Shown here: in pieces, positions 55,252-64,000 of the stretch
How the letters are laid out: each line of letters opens with the position of its first letter
How positions within the stretch are numbered: the first letter of the stretch is position 1
Assembly (NCBI RefSeq): GCF_028476545.1
Contig: NW_026732583.1
Coordinates: 124,001-188,000 of the forward strand
Direction: 5' to 3'
DNA: 64,000 nucleotides
Source: Physella acuta
Lineage: Eukaryota; Mollusca; Gastropoda; Physidae
Position numbers and translations under genes: made by a program
The notes under the pieces: generated by a model
Database searches by the model: none
The model's input: only the letters and a program-made list of their open reading frames with translations
Told to the model about the DNA's origin: nothing

Positions 55252-55442
55252 CTTAGCAAAATTTTAAATTAGACACAAGAGATCTGGATGTTAACTCAAC
55301 TGTTCAACCTCTGGTTACTGCTGTTTGTAAAGGTCACAGGAGATCTGGCAACACTGTCAAGTTCAAGGTTAGGAAGCTTGGCTAAAAATAGATAGTAAAC
55401 GTTCCAAAACATTGTCGAAAACAACCGAATTTTTTTATATAC

Positions 55443-55473
<31 letters not shown>

Positions 55474-55679
55474 AACACCAAATACGCTGCTCCATTCGTC
55501 AAAAAACTTGATAATTAGTTCAATTAAATTGGTTAATTACATTTTTAAAAAAACAACATCTATATATATAATTCTCTTCTGGGAGACATTAGAAAACAAG
55601 CTGCAAGCGTCTTGCAGTCCCCTCTCTTCCTCTCTATCACTACCACCCAACCTCCCCCCCCCCCCCCACATGGTCTGGT

Positions 55680-55965
55680 GAGTTGTGGTCACGCTAAATG
55701 TTTACAAACCGTAGAGACGGTTTTAGTGACGGTTATTAGGGGCAGATAATTTAGTTTGAAACGATTTTAAACTTAGGGGAGGTAACTAAGAGGAGGCTGC
55801 TTTCACGACGGGGTGGGGCAGGAGTTGGGGGAAAGGAGGGTGTTAGTGTTTTAAAGCAAATATTTTCAGTGGCAGCACTAGTACTGTCGAATTCACAAAT
55901 TATGAATTATTGAAAAGTAGAAAAAAAAAACAACTAAATAGCGGCGTATGATACGCCGCGGGTCG
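55680..55965 (-). repeat. dispersed repeat, copy 2
   Basis: The reverse complement of 978-1180 type sequence: it ends GCCGCGGGTCGGCTCG and includes GGCTGCTTTCACGACGG. It is longer than copy 1. A poly-A run of about 30 bp (55443-55471) lies nearby, and a C run at 55651. Confidence 0.55.
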
Positions 55966-56031
55966 GCTCGTATGTTTATATACTTTAAAATTGACAGCGT
56001 TATTTTTTTTCTTAACAATTATTGTAGCTAA

Positions 56032-56456
56032 GGGGGTCGTCCATAAATGACGTCACACTCGTAGGGGGGAGGGGGGGGGGGGTCCGTAATTTTGTGACGG
56101 TGTGTGATGACGGGGAGGGGGTGGGGTTCAGATGGTGCGACGTCACACTTTTGCATTATAAAAAAGCAATGTTAGAAAACGAATTTTAGACGTTATTTTG
56201 CGTTTTAGAAAACTGTTTAAAAAAATTGTAATAACAATTGATTAAAATACTCTATTTTGACAGAGTTCAGACAAGATTTTGGAAAAATATCGTTGTTTAA
56301 TAAAAATTCAACTGCAATTTTGAGGGGGGGTTGTAGGCTGAGGTGTGACGTCATTTTAGGGGGGGTGGTCTGGCTTTTTGTGACGACGTGTGACGGAGGG
56401 GAGGGGGGGGGATAAAAATCGTTTAAAACAGCGTGACGTCATTTATGGATTACCCC
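56032..56456. mobile_element. PIF/Harbinger-like MITE, family E
   Basis: The ends GGGGTCGTCCATAAATGACG and, inverted, GGGGTAATCCATAAATGACG are flanked by TAA on both sides (56029-56031 and 56457-56459). G-rich runs lie inside each end. Its TGACGTCA motifs belong to the element and should not be read as host regulatory sites. Confidence 0.75.
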
Positions 56457-56629
56457 TAATTTACATTGAAATATTTTTAATGTATAATCGGAGGGAGGGG
56501 GGGGGGTGTAAATAGATTAAAAAATCACTTGTTTCTAACCAATCGGATACATTTTTAGCACATATAGGGCAAAATGTTCTCGATTCGTATGAGATCCAAG
56601 TATTGAGCTATGGGGGGTGGTGCAAGAGT

Positions 56630-57140
56630 GCTTCGTCCAGCAACTCTATAAGGGTTAGCACATGGGTGCTTTGTCCAACCACTAGGGTTGGCACTTGGGT
56701 GCTTTGTCCAACCACTAGAGTTGGCACATGGGTGCTTTGTCCCAGAGGCGTAGCGAGGGGGGGGGCGGGGTGCAGACCGCACCGGGTGACACCATTTAGG
56801 GGGGTGACACCAAGGCAAAAAATAGTAAAATATATAGAGAAAAATTTGAGGGGGGGGGCATGTGAATCGAAAGCTTGAGGGGGGGGGGTGCAAATCGAAA
56901 GCTCGAGGGGGGTGCAAATTGAAAGTTCGAGGGGGGGGGGATGCAAATCGAAAGTTTGAGGGGGGTGCTAATCGTAAATTGAAATTTTGTCCCCGGGAAG
57001 AGTCGCTACGCCTCTGGGGGGGGGGGGGGTGACACCATTAAGTGCCGCACCGGGTGACACCCGACCTCGCTACGCCACTGCTTTGTCCAACGACTAGGGT
57101 TAGCACGAAGGTGCTTTGTCCAACCACTAAGAGATGGGGT
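56630..57140 (+). repeat. GGTGCTTTGTCCAACCACTA tandem units split by a MITE
   Basis: About five 33-bp units of GGTGCTTTGTCCAACCACTA plus GGGTTGGCAC occupy 56630-56742 and 57081-57130. A family-B MITE lies between them. Confidence 0.8.
56743..57080 (+). mobile_element. hAT-like MITE, family B, with perfect 8-bp TSD
   Basis: The ends are CAGAGGCGTAGCGAGG and CCTCGCTACGCCACTG, flanked by CTTTGTCC at 56735-56742 and 57081-57088. The body has six GTGCAAATCGAAAG-type modules separated by G runs. It is very similar to the 3092 and 5165 copies. Confidence 0.93.
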
Positions 57141-57504
57141 CATACACGACCAATTCTTATCGCACAGCTACATCGTTTGCTACATATCCTAGATTGTGGT
57201 TTCCAACAGTGGCGAATGCATGTTGTGTTGTAGGGGGGGGGGACGTTTACCCCCCCCCCCCCCCACCACCACCCACACACACTAATGACAGCTGTCTTAC
57301 CTTAAGTTACAGCTGTTGGAAACCGCCTCTGTCAGTTTTTTATTCTATCTCGTACAAACGATGGTGTGAGCTTGGTCAGGTGTCGACAAAACGCAAAAAT
57401 GTATCAAGTGGAGTCCAATATTCGCACAAAACAATTAGATGCAAGCAGCAACGAGAATGACGATAACAGAAGGCAACAAAATCCTAGTTCTGTTGGTTGT
57501 AAAA

Positions 57505-57524
57505 CACGTGACATGGTGACGTCA
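57505..57524 (+). promoter_or_regulatory. candidate promoter: E-box and CRE before gene 3
   Basis: CACGTG (57505-57510) and the palindromic CRE TGACGTCA (57517-57524) lie about 175 bp before the ATG at 57696, in a locally GC-richer stretch. In animals these bind bHLH and CREB/ATF factors. The spacing fits a TATA-less promoter. Promoter activity is inferred only. Confidence 0.4.
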
Positions 57525-57695
57525 CGTCGTGTCACCGTGTAGTAAACAAAACCACAGATGGAGAATTACTTCATAAAGCCGACCACCATGAGTGGCTACT
57601 GGAAGAAGGTCGCTGGTCAAGATTGATATCTCAAGTAGCAGACGTAGCCAGTTCTCGTCGGGATCGCCAGACGTCTACAGCAGACGATTTCCGCA

Positions 57696-59560
57696 ATGGC
57701 TGACCCAAAGCATGGTGAGTAGAGCCTCAATCCATTGATACTAGGGACATTTTTTTTTTAAATTCTAGAAAACCACATTGTAAATCCAGTGATTACAAGT
57801 AACAATTTTGCAACATCTAGAGAATCACCCCGTTTTGTAATAAATATCTACAAAACAGTGTGGTTTTGTAATATTTAGAAAACCACATTGTTAAGCCATT
57901 AATTAATTATAAGTGACGTTTTAAAACATCTAGAAAACACCTTAATTTATTATTTTGATTAATTGACATAGATTTTCAGTGTTTGTTTAATATGAAGACC
58001 ACGCCAAACCAAACTGAATGCTGCTAATTGACGACAACCAACACACATTTTGTTTGCTAACGGGAAAGCAGCCACTCCCCACCCCCCACCTCCACCTTCA
58101 CGCCACAAAAGACATACTTTATTGCACTAACGTATTGCTGTTCCGATATATCTATCCTTGATTAATTAATCTTTACTTAATCAATATATAATCGTTCTTG
58201 CTCTGCATAATAACAGCATTTGTTCTACAGCTGGTCACTTAATTTTTAAATTACAAATATTAAATCAGCTTAAGATAAAATCACAAGAAATATTACATTT
58301 AGAACATTTCTAAATTATCAAAATAAGCATATTATTTCCGTTAATTAACTAATATAATTAAAATTATCAAAGTGATATTAGCCTAATTCATTCAGTGTTT
58401 GTGTTTCTACTGATAAAGAATCTTTGTAGTTTGACCGTTCAGGATTTTATTTTTAAAAACACTGAGACTGGTGCAGTTTTTAAAATAAAAGTAATGAAAA
58501 CAAAGATTCAATTAATTTTTTAAACATGAGCTAAACGAACAGATGTACTCGTACTCTCTAGATATGCACGCACTGTTCAAAAAGTTTAAATTAACGAATA
58601 TTACGTATTACGCGGCGTTGTAAGAAATGTTTTTACAATGTAATCATATTAATTAAATATCGAATTTCTCCATTTGTCAATGGCATTGAAATCAATAAGA
58701 TAATCTCAGTTTTTCTTTAGTTGAAAAAATATCAGTTGCAGATCTAACAATAGTGGGCAGCAGAGCACTGTGAATGATTTTATCACAAGGGTAAAACTTG
58801 GGAGGATTTAATTATGTGAGTGAAAGACCGCATCAAATGTTGACGTATTTTTGTAAAGCAACGAATCAATAGCTTGGGTAGTCTAGTGGGGCACATGGAA
58901 GTCGGGATGATAAGAACATGGATTGTTTGGGCTCAGTGAAGAAATGGAGAAATTATAGGAGTCATGCTGTTAAAACCAGTTTGATAAAACATATCTAGCA
59001 ACATGCTGGCCTTTATACATTTCAATATTCTAACCAATATAAGCATAGCCTGGTTAAAAATAAACATTAGAAACTCTGTAAGAGAGAATCAATCAAGTTT
59101 GAATCAATCAAAGATGAAGTGATAATTATTTCAGTTATGATTGAAGTCTTGTATAGTGATTTCATTATATTGATGGTAAACAATTAATTATAATTAATGA
59201 AGTAGGACAGCTTAGTAGATTAACACTAGTCATTTATAGGCCTATATTTATCCCTATACTAAAACACCCGACATTTCCTGCCCTAAAGGTTACGGTGACC
59301 TGAGCAGCCCGCCCCGCCCCCACCTGACCAGGAGCCGGAGCCACAGGGTCAGGGACCAGGGGCTGGCCGGGGCCCTGCGCATCGCCAACCTGGTCTCGGA
59401 CCTCACCCACGTGATACGGGTGTCAGATGACCCGGAGAGGCTGAAGGACGTCATTCAGGGGGACGCTCTCAACCTACTGCGGGAGTGGTTGTCAGCCAAC
59501 CCAACATCTTCTGCTGAGTGGTTGTCAGCCAACCCAACATCTTCTGGTGGAAGCAATCAG
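57696..59560 (+). CDS. unidentified protein, first two coding exons
   Basis: Exon A 57696-57714 (MADPKH, donor CATG-GTGAGT) and exon B 59289-59560 (acceptor CCCTAAAG) join in frame for 96 residues, and exon B ends at a phase-0 donor CAG-GTTCGA. Exon B is much richer in G+C than its surroundings, as expected of coding DNA. The protein begins with a basic, proline-rich stretch (PPRPHLTRSRSHRVR), then a helical segment (ALRIANLVSDLTHVIRV, DDPERLKDVIQGDALN). An 11-residue unit WLSANPTSSAE is tandemly repeated from a 33-bp DNA duplication. I do not recognise the family. Further exons would lie beyond 59560, possibly past the LTR element. Confidence 0.65.
57715..59288 (+). other. intron of gene 3
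   Basis: AT-rich intron with short diverged repeats of AGAAAACCACATTGTAA near 57765-57890. No other gene or element is recognised. Confidence 0.6.
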
Positions 59561-59969
59561 GTTCGAGTCTATGAATGATTGTATGAACGTTTACTGTCAG
59601 CATCCTACGCTCACTGAACGCATGAACTAAATTTAAAAACAATGTTCAAGTTTTGCATGCATTTTGGTCGATTCCTTGTAATTTATGCTAGTAAAAGTTT
59701 GGGATCCAGCTAATCAATTTTTCTTATTTACATTTACCAAGTGACCATGAGAAAAAAACCTATATTGTTTTGACTATTTGATTTTTTTTTTTTTTTTTTT
59801 GGTTTAGTAACCGGAAATTCTAAAAACAAAACAAAGTGCACCCAATTTGTAGAAAAGTTAACACGTTTTTATAATAACATTTTTAGTAACGTTGCACACG
59901 ATTTTAAAAATGTTTAATGGTTACTTCCAACCCGTGTAATGCATTAAAAAAGTAACGTTCCCTTTTCCA

Positions 59970-60196
59970 CCCTGACGGTCCATGGGGCAAGTAAGGTAGA
60001 GTTCACCTGTTTCTCTCATATGATGGAATAAAGTGGTAATCACTATGCCCAGCCGCCTTTACTCTCCCTTACGTGAGTCAAGTACTCACCACTACAGAGT
60101 TGGGTGGTTGGGTTGTTTCAGGGATGTTCTACTGACTTCAACCCGGCTTCTCAAGACTTTTGGGTTAGCATTCTATCGCTCTACCGCTAGGCCATG
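59970..60196 (-). mobile_element. tRNA-derived SINE
   Basis: On the minus strand it begins TGGCCTAGCGGTAGAGCG, a tRNA A-box, followed by a degenerate B-box region (CCGGGTTGAAGTC). A core GAGAGTAAAGGCGGCTGGGC and a tail AACAGGTGAACTCTACC match the general form of molluscan SINEs. Flanking duplications are not clear. It is not a functional tRNA. Confidence 0.75.
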
Positions 60197-60885
60197 CATT
60201 AAGTCACTGGTAAAATGGTACTACTGAAATCCACAACTTAAGTACTATTTCGCCTTTTGTGCGCTTAAAATACGTTTTTATTTCCACGCTATATCATAAC
60301 ACTAACACTACTGACAAAGTTCACAGCAACCAAGTGCGTGGGTTGGGTGAGTTGTCACCCATGTGCGTGACCCATTTCTCGCCCATGTTATCAAAACGAG
60401 GTGTAATGCGCAACACCACGCAGTTGCAGCAGTATAAAAATAAGCTTAAAGTTCAGACGTGTGGTTTAAATAACGCAAGCAACCGAAGGACCATGTTTTC
60501 AGGAAACAGTTTTTTAAGTATTGAAAAAAAATCCAGGTTTTTGGTTGGAGGGGACAAATTCGACACACATTTGTTTACATTATTGTGGTGGGGCCGCAAC
60601 CACCGTTTACACTATGAAAGTTAGCATTACACACTATAATATTTCATATTGCTTTTACGTTTGTTGCAAAATGTGTGTTAGTACAAAAATGTTGAGCTTG
60701 TGTTCGTGTTTTATGATAGAAAACTGTAGAAGGCTGTAAGGATTCGTTAAGGTCGGGGATTTGTGCATTCTCGTAGGTTTGTATCGTTGACAGATTAAAA
60801 TTGTGTACATTTTTGTAAATAAACAATGTGCCAAAATTGCAATTAATTGTTAACAGAAGTTGGGAGTTGGGGTCTCATCCCGCCC
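60197..60885. other. unassigned AT-rich stretch
   Basis: Short open frames only; none has a splice-consistent context or family resemblance. Confidence 0.5.
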
Positions 60886-60889
60886 TCGA

Positions 60890-60978
60890 AAAAAGTAAGG
60901 GGCGTTGCCCCTTCTCGAAAGTTTAAAGTGCCCCCCTCCCCCACTTCCCCCTGGAAAAAATGTCCGTAAGAAACACTG
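60890..60978 (+). mobile_element. partial hAT-like MITE, family A
   Basis: A right half only, ending GTCCGTAAGAAACACTG. Confidence 0.6.
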
Positions 60979-61057
60979 ACTGTAAACACCGAAGGCTGAA
61001 AGGAAGCTATTCCAGCAACCATTATATATAATTAACCGTAAAACTCATTTGGGCGAC

Positions 61058-61245
61058 CAGTGTTTCTTCCAGACTTTTTTCTCCGGGGGGGGGGGGGGGG
61101 CGGTCTACATTTTCCGGGCACGACGACACTGGTAAAAGTATATGTTTACTATATAAATTCCATCTAGTTCGGGGGGGGGGGGGGGTAGACTTTCTTGCCC
61201 CCCCCCCCCCCCCCCCCCCCGAAGAGATGCCTGGAAGAAACTCTG
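61058..61245 (-). mobile_element. hAT-like MITE, family A, reverse orientation
   Basis: The ends are CAGTGTTTCTTCCAGAC and GCCTGGAAGAAACTCTG. Flanks TGGGCGAC and ATGGTGAC match at 5 of 8. The middle holds G and C runs, with the core ACTGGTAAAAGTATATG reversed. It lies just left of the LTR element. Confidence 0.8.
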
Positions 61246-61372
61246 ATGGTGACGATTACGCCTCCTCAGTCTGTATATTGTATACATCCTTTCGATAATG
61301 ACGTGTGCTGTATATTTTGACAACTGTTGCATCCTGAGATTTTTATTCTCAAGTGTAATAGATTGAAATAAT

Positions 61373-64000
61373 TGTGAGGTCAAGGGAACTCACTCTTCTG
61401 TATTAGTTATATTTATAATATTGTTATCTTGAGTGATGTCCCTTGTGCATTGTACTTCCGACCTTGCCGGTTAACAATTAAAGCTGTTTACATACTCATG
61501 GCTTCTGTCTCCGTTGTATTCATAATCTACCTCAACTGGCGACGAGGATAAACATCTACTAGAAAGAGCACCTACTTACGCAAAAAAGAGGTTTGCTAGA
61601 GCTTATTAGCTAATTATTTCTAGAATTATGGCGCTGTATGGCCAAATAAAAGAATTTGATGCGAATGATGAAATCATTCAAGATTACCTAGAGAGGTTAA
61701 GCTTTTACCTAGAAGCAAACGACGTGACGATAGAAGCCAAAAAGAGAGCTGTTTTGTTAACAGTCATAGGGCCTCAACAATTCAGGCTACTAAAGGACTT
61801 ATGCGCACCAGCTAGTCCAGATACCAAGAGCTTTAACGAGCTGAGCAAATTGCTAACAGACCACCATGCGCCTACCCCATCAAAGTTTTTATGTCGAGCT
61901 AGATTTAACAGTAGGACTCGTCAACCAAACGAGTCAATATCAGAATATGTTGCTGCTTTACGTCATTTAAGTGAATTTTGTGAATTCGGCGATACGCTGT
62001 CTGACAGACTATGTGAAAAGTTTGTGACAGGTGTAAACAGCCCTGATATTCAAAGAAAGTTGCTGCTCGAGTCAGATCTAAAATTGGAAAAAGCAATACA
62101 ACTTGCAATGTCATTCCAGCAGTCATCAGATGCGGCGAGATCTTTAGCACCTTCAGAGATCCATGCAGTAAACAGCAGGTTAGTCAATAAACATCAACCC
62201 CATCAGAGCATTCCAACTTATGCTAAACAGCCTGCTCGTTCAAATCCTAGATCTAAATCTAGTAATGATTATCAAAAATGTCATCGATGCAAAGGTCCCC
62301 ATGCATCTCATCGGTGCAAGTTCAAGTTAGCAACTTGTTATAAGTGCGGTAAGCAAGGTCACATTGCCAAGGCCTGCTTTGCAAAGTCTTCGTCTGTTGC
62401 TAAATCTAGCCAGTCAAGACAGTACCGCAACCAAAGGCAGCACTATGTTAACTCTCACCAAGACTACCTAACCCAACCAATGAACCACTCTACCTGTGAA
62501 AATGCTCAAATTGATTTGCAGCCGGATTTCAACCTGTTCTCTGTTAAATCAATAAGTCATGCTCCCATCAATGTACAAGTTAATATCAACGGTAAGAGCA
62601 TCAGCTTCCAACTTGACACTGGAGCATCTCTAACAGTCATAACAAAGAAAGATTTTGACGCTGTCACTGGAGGATCAGTGCCTCTACAGCCATGTCACAA
62701 GTGTCTAACAACATACACTGGTGACAATGTTCCGGTAATAGGAGAGTGTATGGTTCATGTGAGTTATAATGGTCAAAGTGTTAAACTTCCTCTTCTTGTG
62801 GTTGAAGGAAATGGACCGCCATTACTAGGTAGAAACTGGTTAAGTGATCTTAAGTTAAATTTGGAGAGTATTTGTTCATTGAAGAATGTAAAAGAATCTA
62901 GTCTTACTTCACTAGATAAAGTTATATCTGAAAATAAATGTGTTTTTGGTAACTCTGGATTACTAAATGATAGAACAGTGAAGTTAAGCATTAAAGACAC
63001 AAATCCAAGATACTGCAAAGCTAGAGTTCCACCTTATGCAATGAGGAATAAAATTGAAAATGAGCTAAGTAGATTGGAATCTAATGGCATTATAAAGAAG
63101 GTAGACTATTCCGATTGGGCGACACCCATTGTGCCAGTGTTAAAGAAGGATGGTTCTATAAGAATTTGTGGAGATTATAAAACTACACTGAATAAGCAAA
63201 TAGAGCTAAATAGGTACCCTATACCTAACATTGAGGAAATTTCTTTGAATTTGGCAGGAGGAGACAAATTCACTGAATTAGACTTTAGTCATGCTTACAC
63301 TCAACTAGAACTGCATCCAGATTCAAAAGTCTATACGACAATAAACACACATAAAGGACTCTACCAATATGAAAGACTATGTTTTGGCATATCATCTAGC
63401 CCTGGAATTTTCCAAGCTGTCATGGACAGTATTTTTAAGGACATTCCAAATGTTTGTGTTTACTTTGACAATGTGTACTTAACTGGTAAGAATGACACTG
63501 AACATCTTAAAACACTTGATAAAGTATTAAAAATTGTTGGTGAAAAAGGTTTAAAGATAAACAAAGATAAATGTCAATTCATGCTGACAGAAATTAGTTT
63601 TCTTGGTTATATATTAAGCAAGCAAGGTATCAGACCTCAACCTGAGAAAACAAAAGCCATTAAAGAAGCACCCAAACCTGAAAATACCCAACAACTAAGA
63701 GCTTTTTTGGGCTTAATAAATTACTATGCAAAGTTCATAGGAAATCTGTCTGGTAAACTATCACCACTGTACAAGCTGCTACAGAAAAATGCAACTTGGC
63801 ACTGGGGTAAACAACAAGATACTGCTTTTAATACAGCAAAAGAGGCTTTGTCTGCTGACACCTTACTAACTCACTATGACCCAGGGAAAAGACTTATATT
63901 AACATGTGATGCTTCACCAGATGGTGTAGGAGCAGTCTTGTCCCACATGGATGAGAAGGGTGATAGACCCATTGCTTTTGCCAGTAGATCTTTGAACCAG
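61373..64000 (+). mobile_element. Ty3/gypsy-type LTR retrotransposon, 5' part
   Basis: A fossil-type virus-like element that continues past the window. A candidate 5' LTR spans about 61373-61534 (TGTGAGG to CTCA; its left edge is uncertain without the other LTR). A primer-binding-like TGGCGACGAGGATAA follows. One gag-pol frame opens at 61628. Parts in order: gag, two CCHC-type zinc knuckles near 62280-62385, an aspartic protease (LDTGAS at 62612), reverse transcriptase from about 63000, and the start of RNase H near the right edge. As far as visible it looks whole, with no obvious break in the frame, which suggests a fairly young insertion. Confidence 0.9.

Noticed and set aside
55252-55420. 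Iron-responsive element upstream of ferritin (a CAGTGT occurs near 55350 on the minus strand)
   Set aside because: The bases around it cannot form the required five-pair stem with a bulged C.
60030-60196. tRNA gene
   Set aside because: Has tRNA-like A and B boxes but a SINE core and tail follow, and the cloverleaf is degraded.

Overview
This is animal genomic DNA, most likely from a mollusc and probably a heterobranch gastropod. The clues are AT-rich intergenic DNA full of TCTAGATC and AGGCCTA motifs, many short introns, a tRNA-derived SINE with a GTAAAGGCGG core, and a soma-type ferritin. There is no operon structure, CRISPR array or recognisable RNA gene. The organism assignment is inference.

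Three host genes are visible. (1) 7352-49770, plus strand: 30 exons of an SLC9C (sperm-type Na+/H+ exchanger, sNHE) gene. It encodes 1206 visible residues: an exchanger-like membrane domain, a voltage-sensor domain, a cyclic-nucleotide-binding domain and a tail. Only the first coding exon is missing. (2) 52694-55251, minus strand: a complete four-exon ferritin of 172 residues, converging on the SLC9C 3' end. (3) 57696 onward, plus strand: the first two coding exons of a gene I do not recognise, with a CRE/E-box candidate promoter. A Ty3/gypsy-type LTR element enters at about 61.4 kb and runs off the right edge.

The rest is repeats. The left 7 kb and the flanks of gene 3 hold non-autonomous DNA transposons. 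Several hAT-like elements have perfect 8-bp target-site duplications. Two elements look PIF/Harbinger-like (3-bp duplications), and a 2-kb piggyBac-like element (TTAA) contains other insertions. There are also LINE fragments and a poly(A)-tailed retrocopy with a 12-bp target-site duplication.

The most striking property is that almost every SLC9C intron is occupied by a minisatellite, and in many the repeat unit is a copy of the splice junction itself (exon edge plus GT donor, or AG acceptor plus exon edge). Exon 2 is followed by about 49 copies of its own donor. Intron 20 begins with 8 copies of its donor and ends with about 15 copies of its acceptor. The ferritin gene on the other strand shows the same thing at exon 3, so the process is not confined to one gene. 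Two sequence-level oddities bear on function: the SLC9C exchanger domain has lost the acidic ion-binding residues of both key motifs, and the ferritin has lost two ferroxidase ligands.
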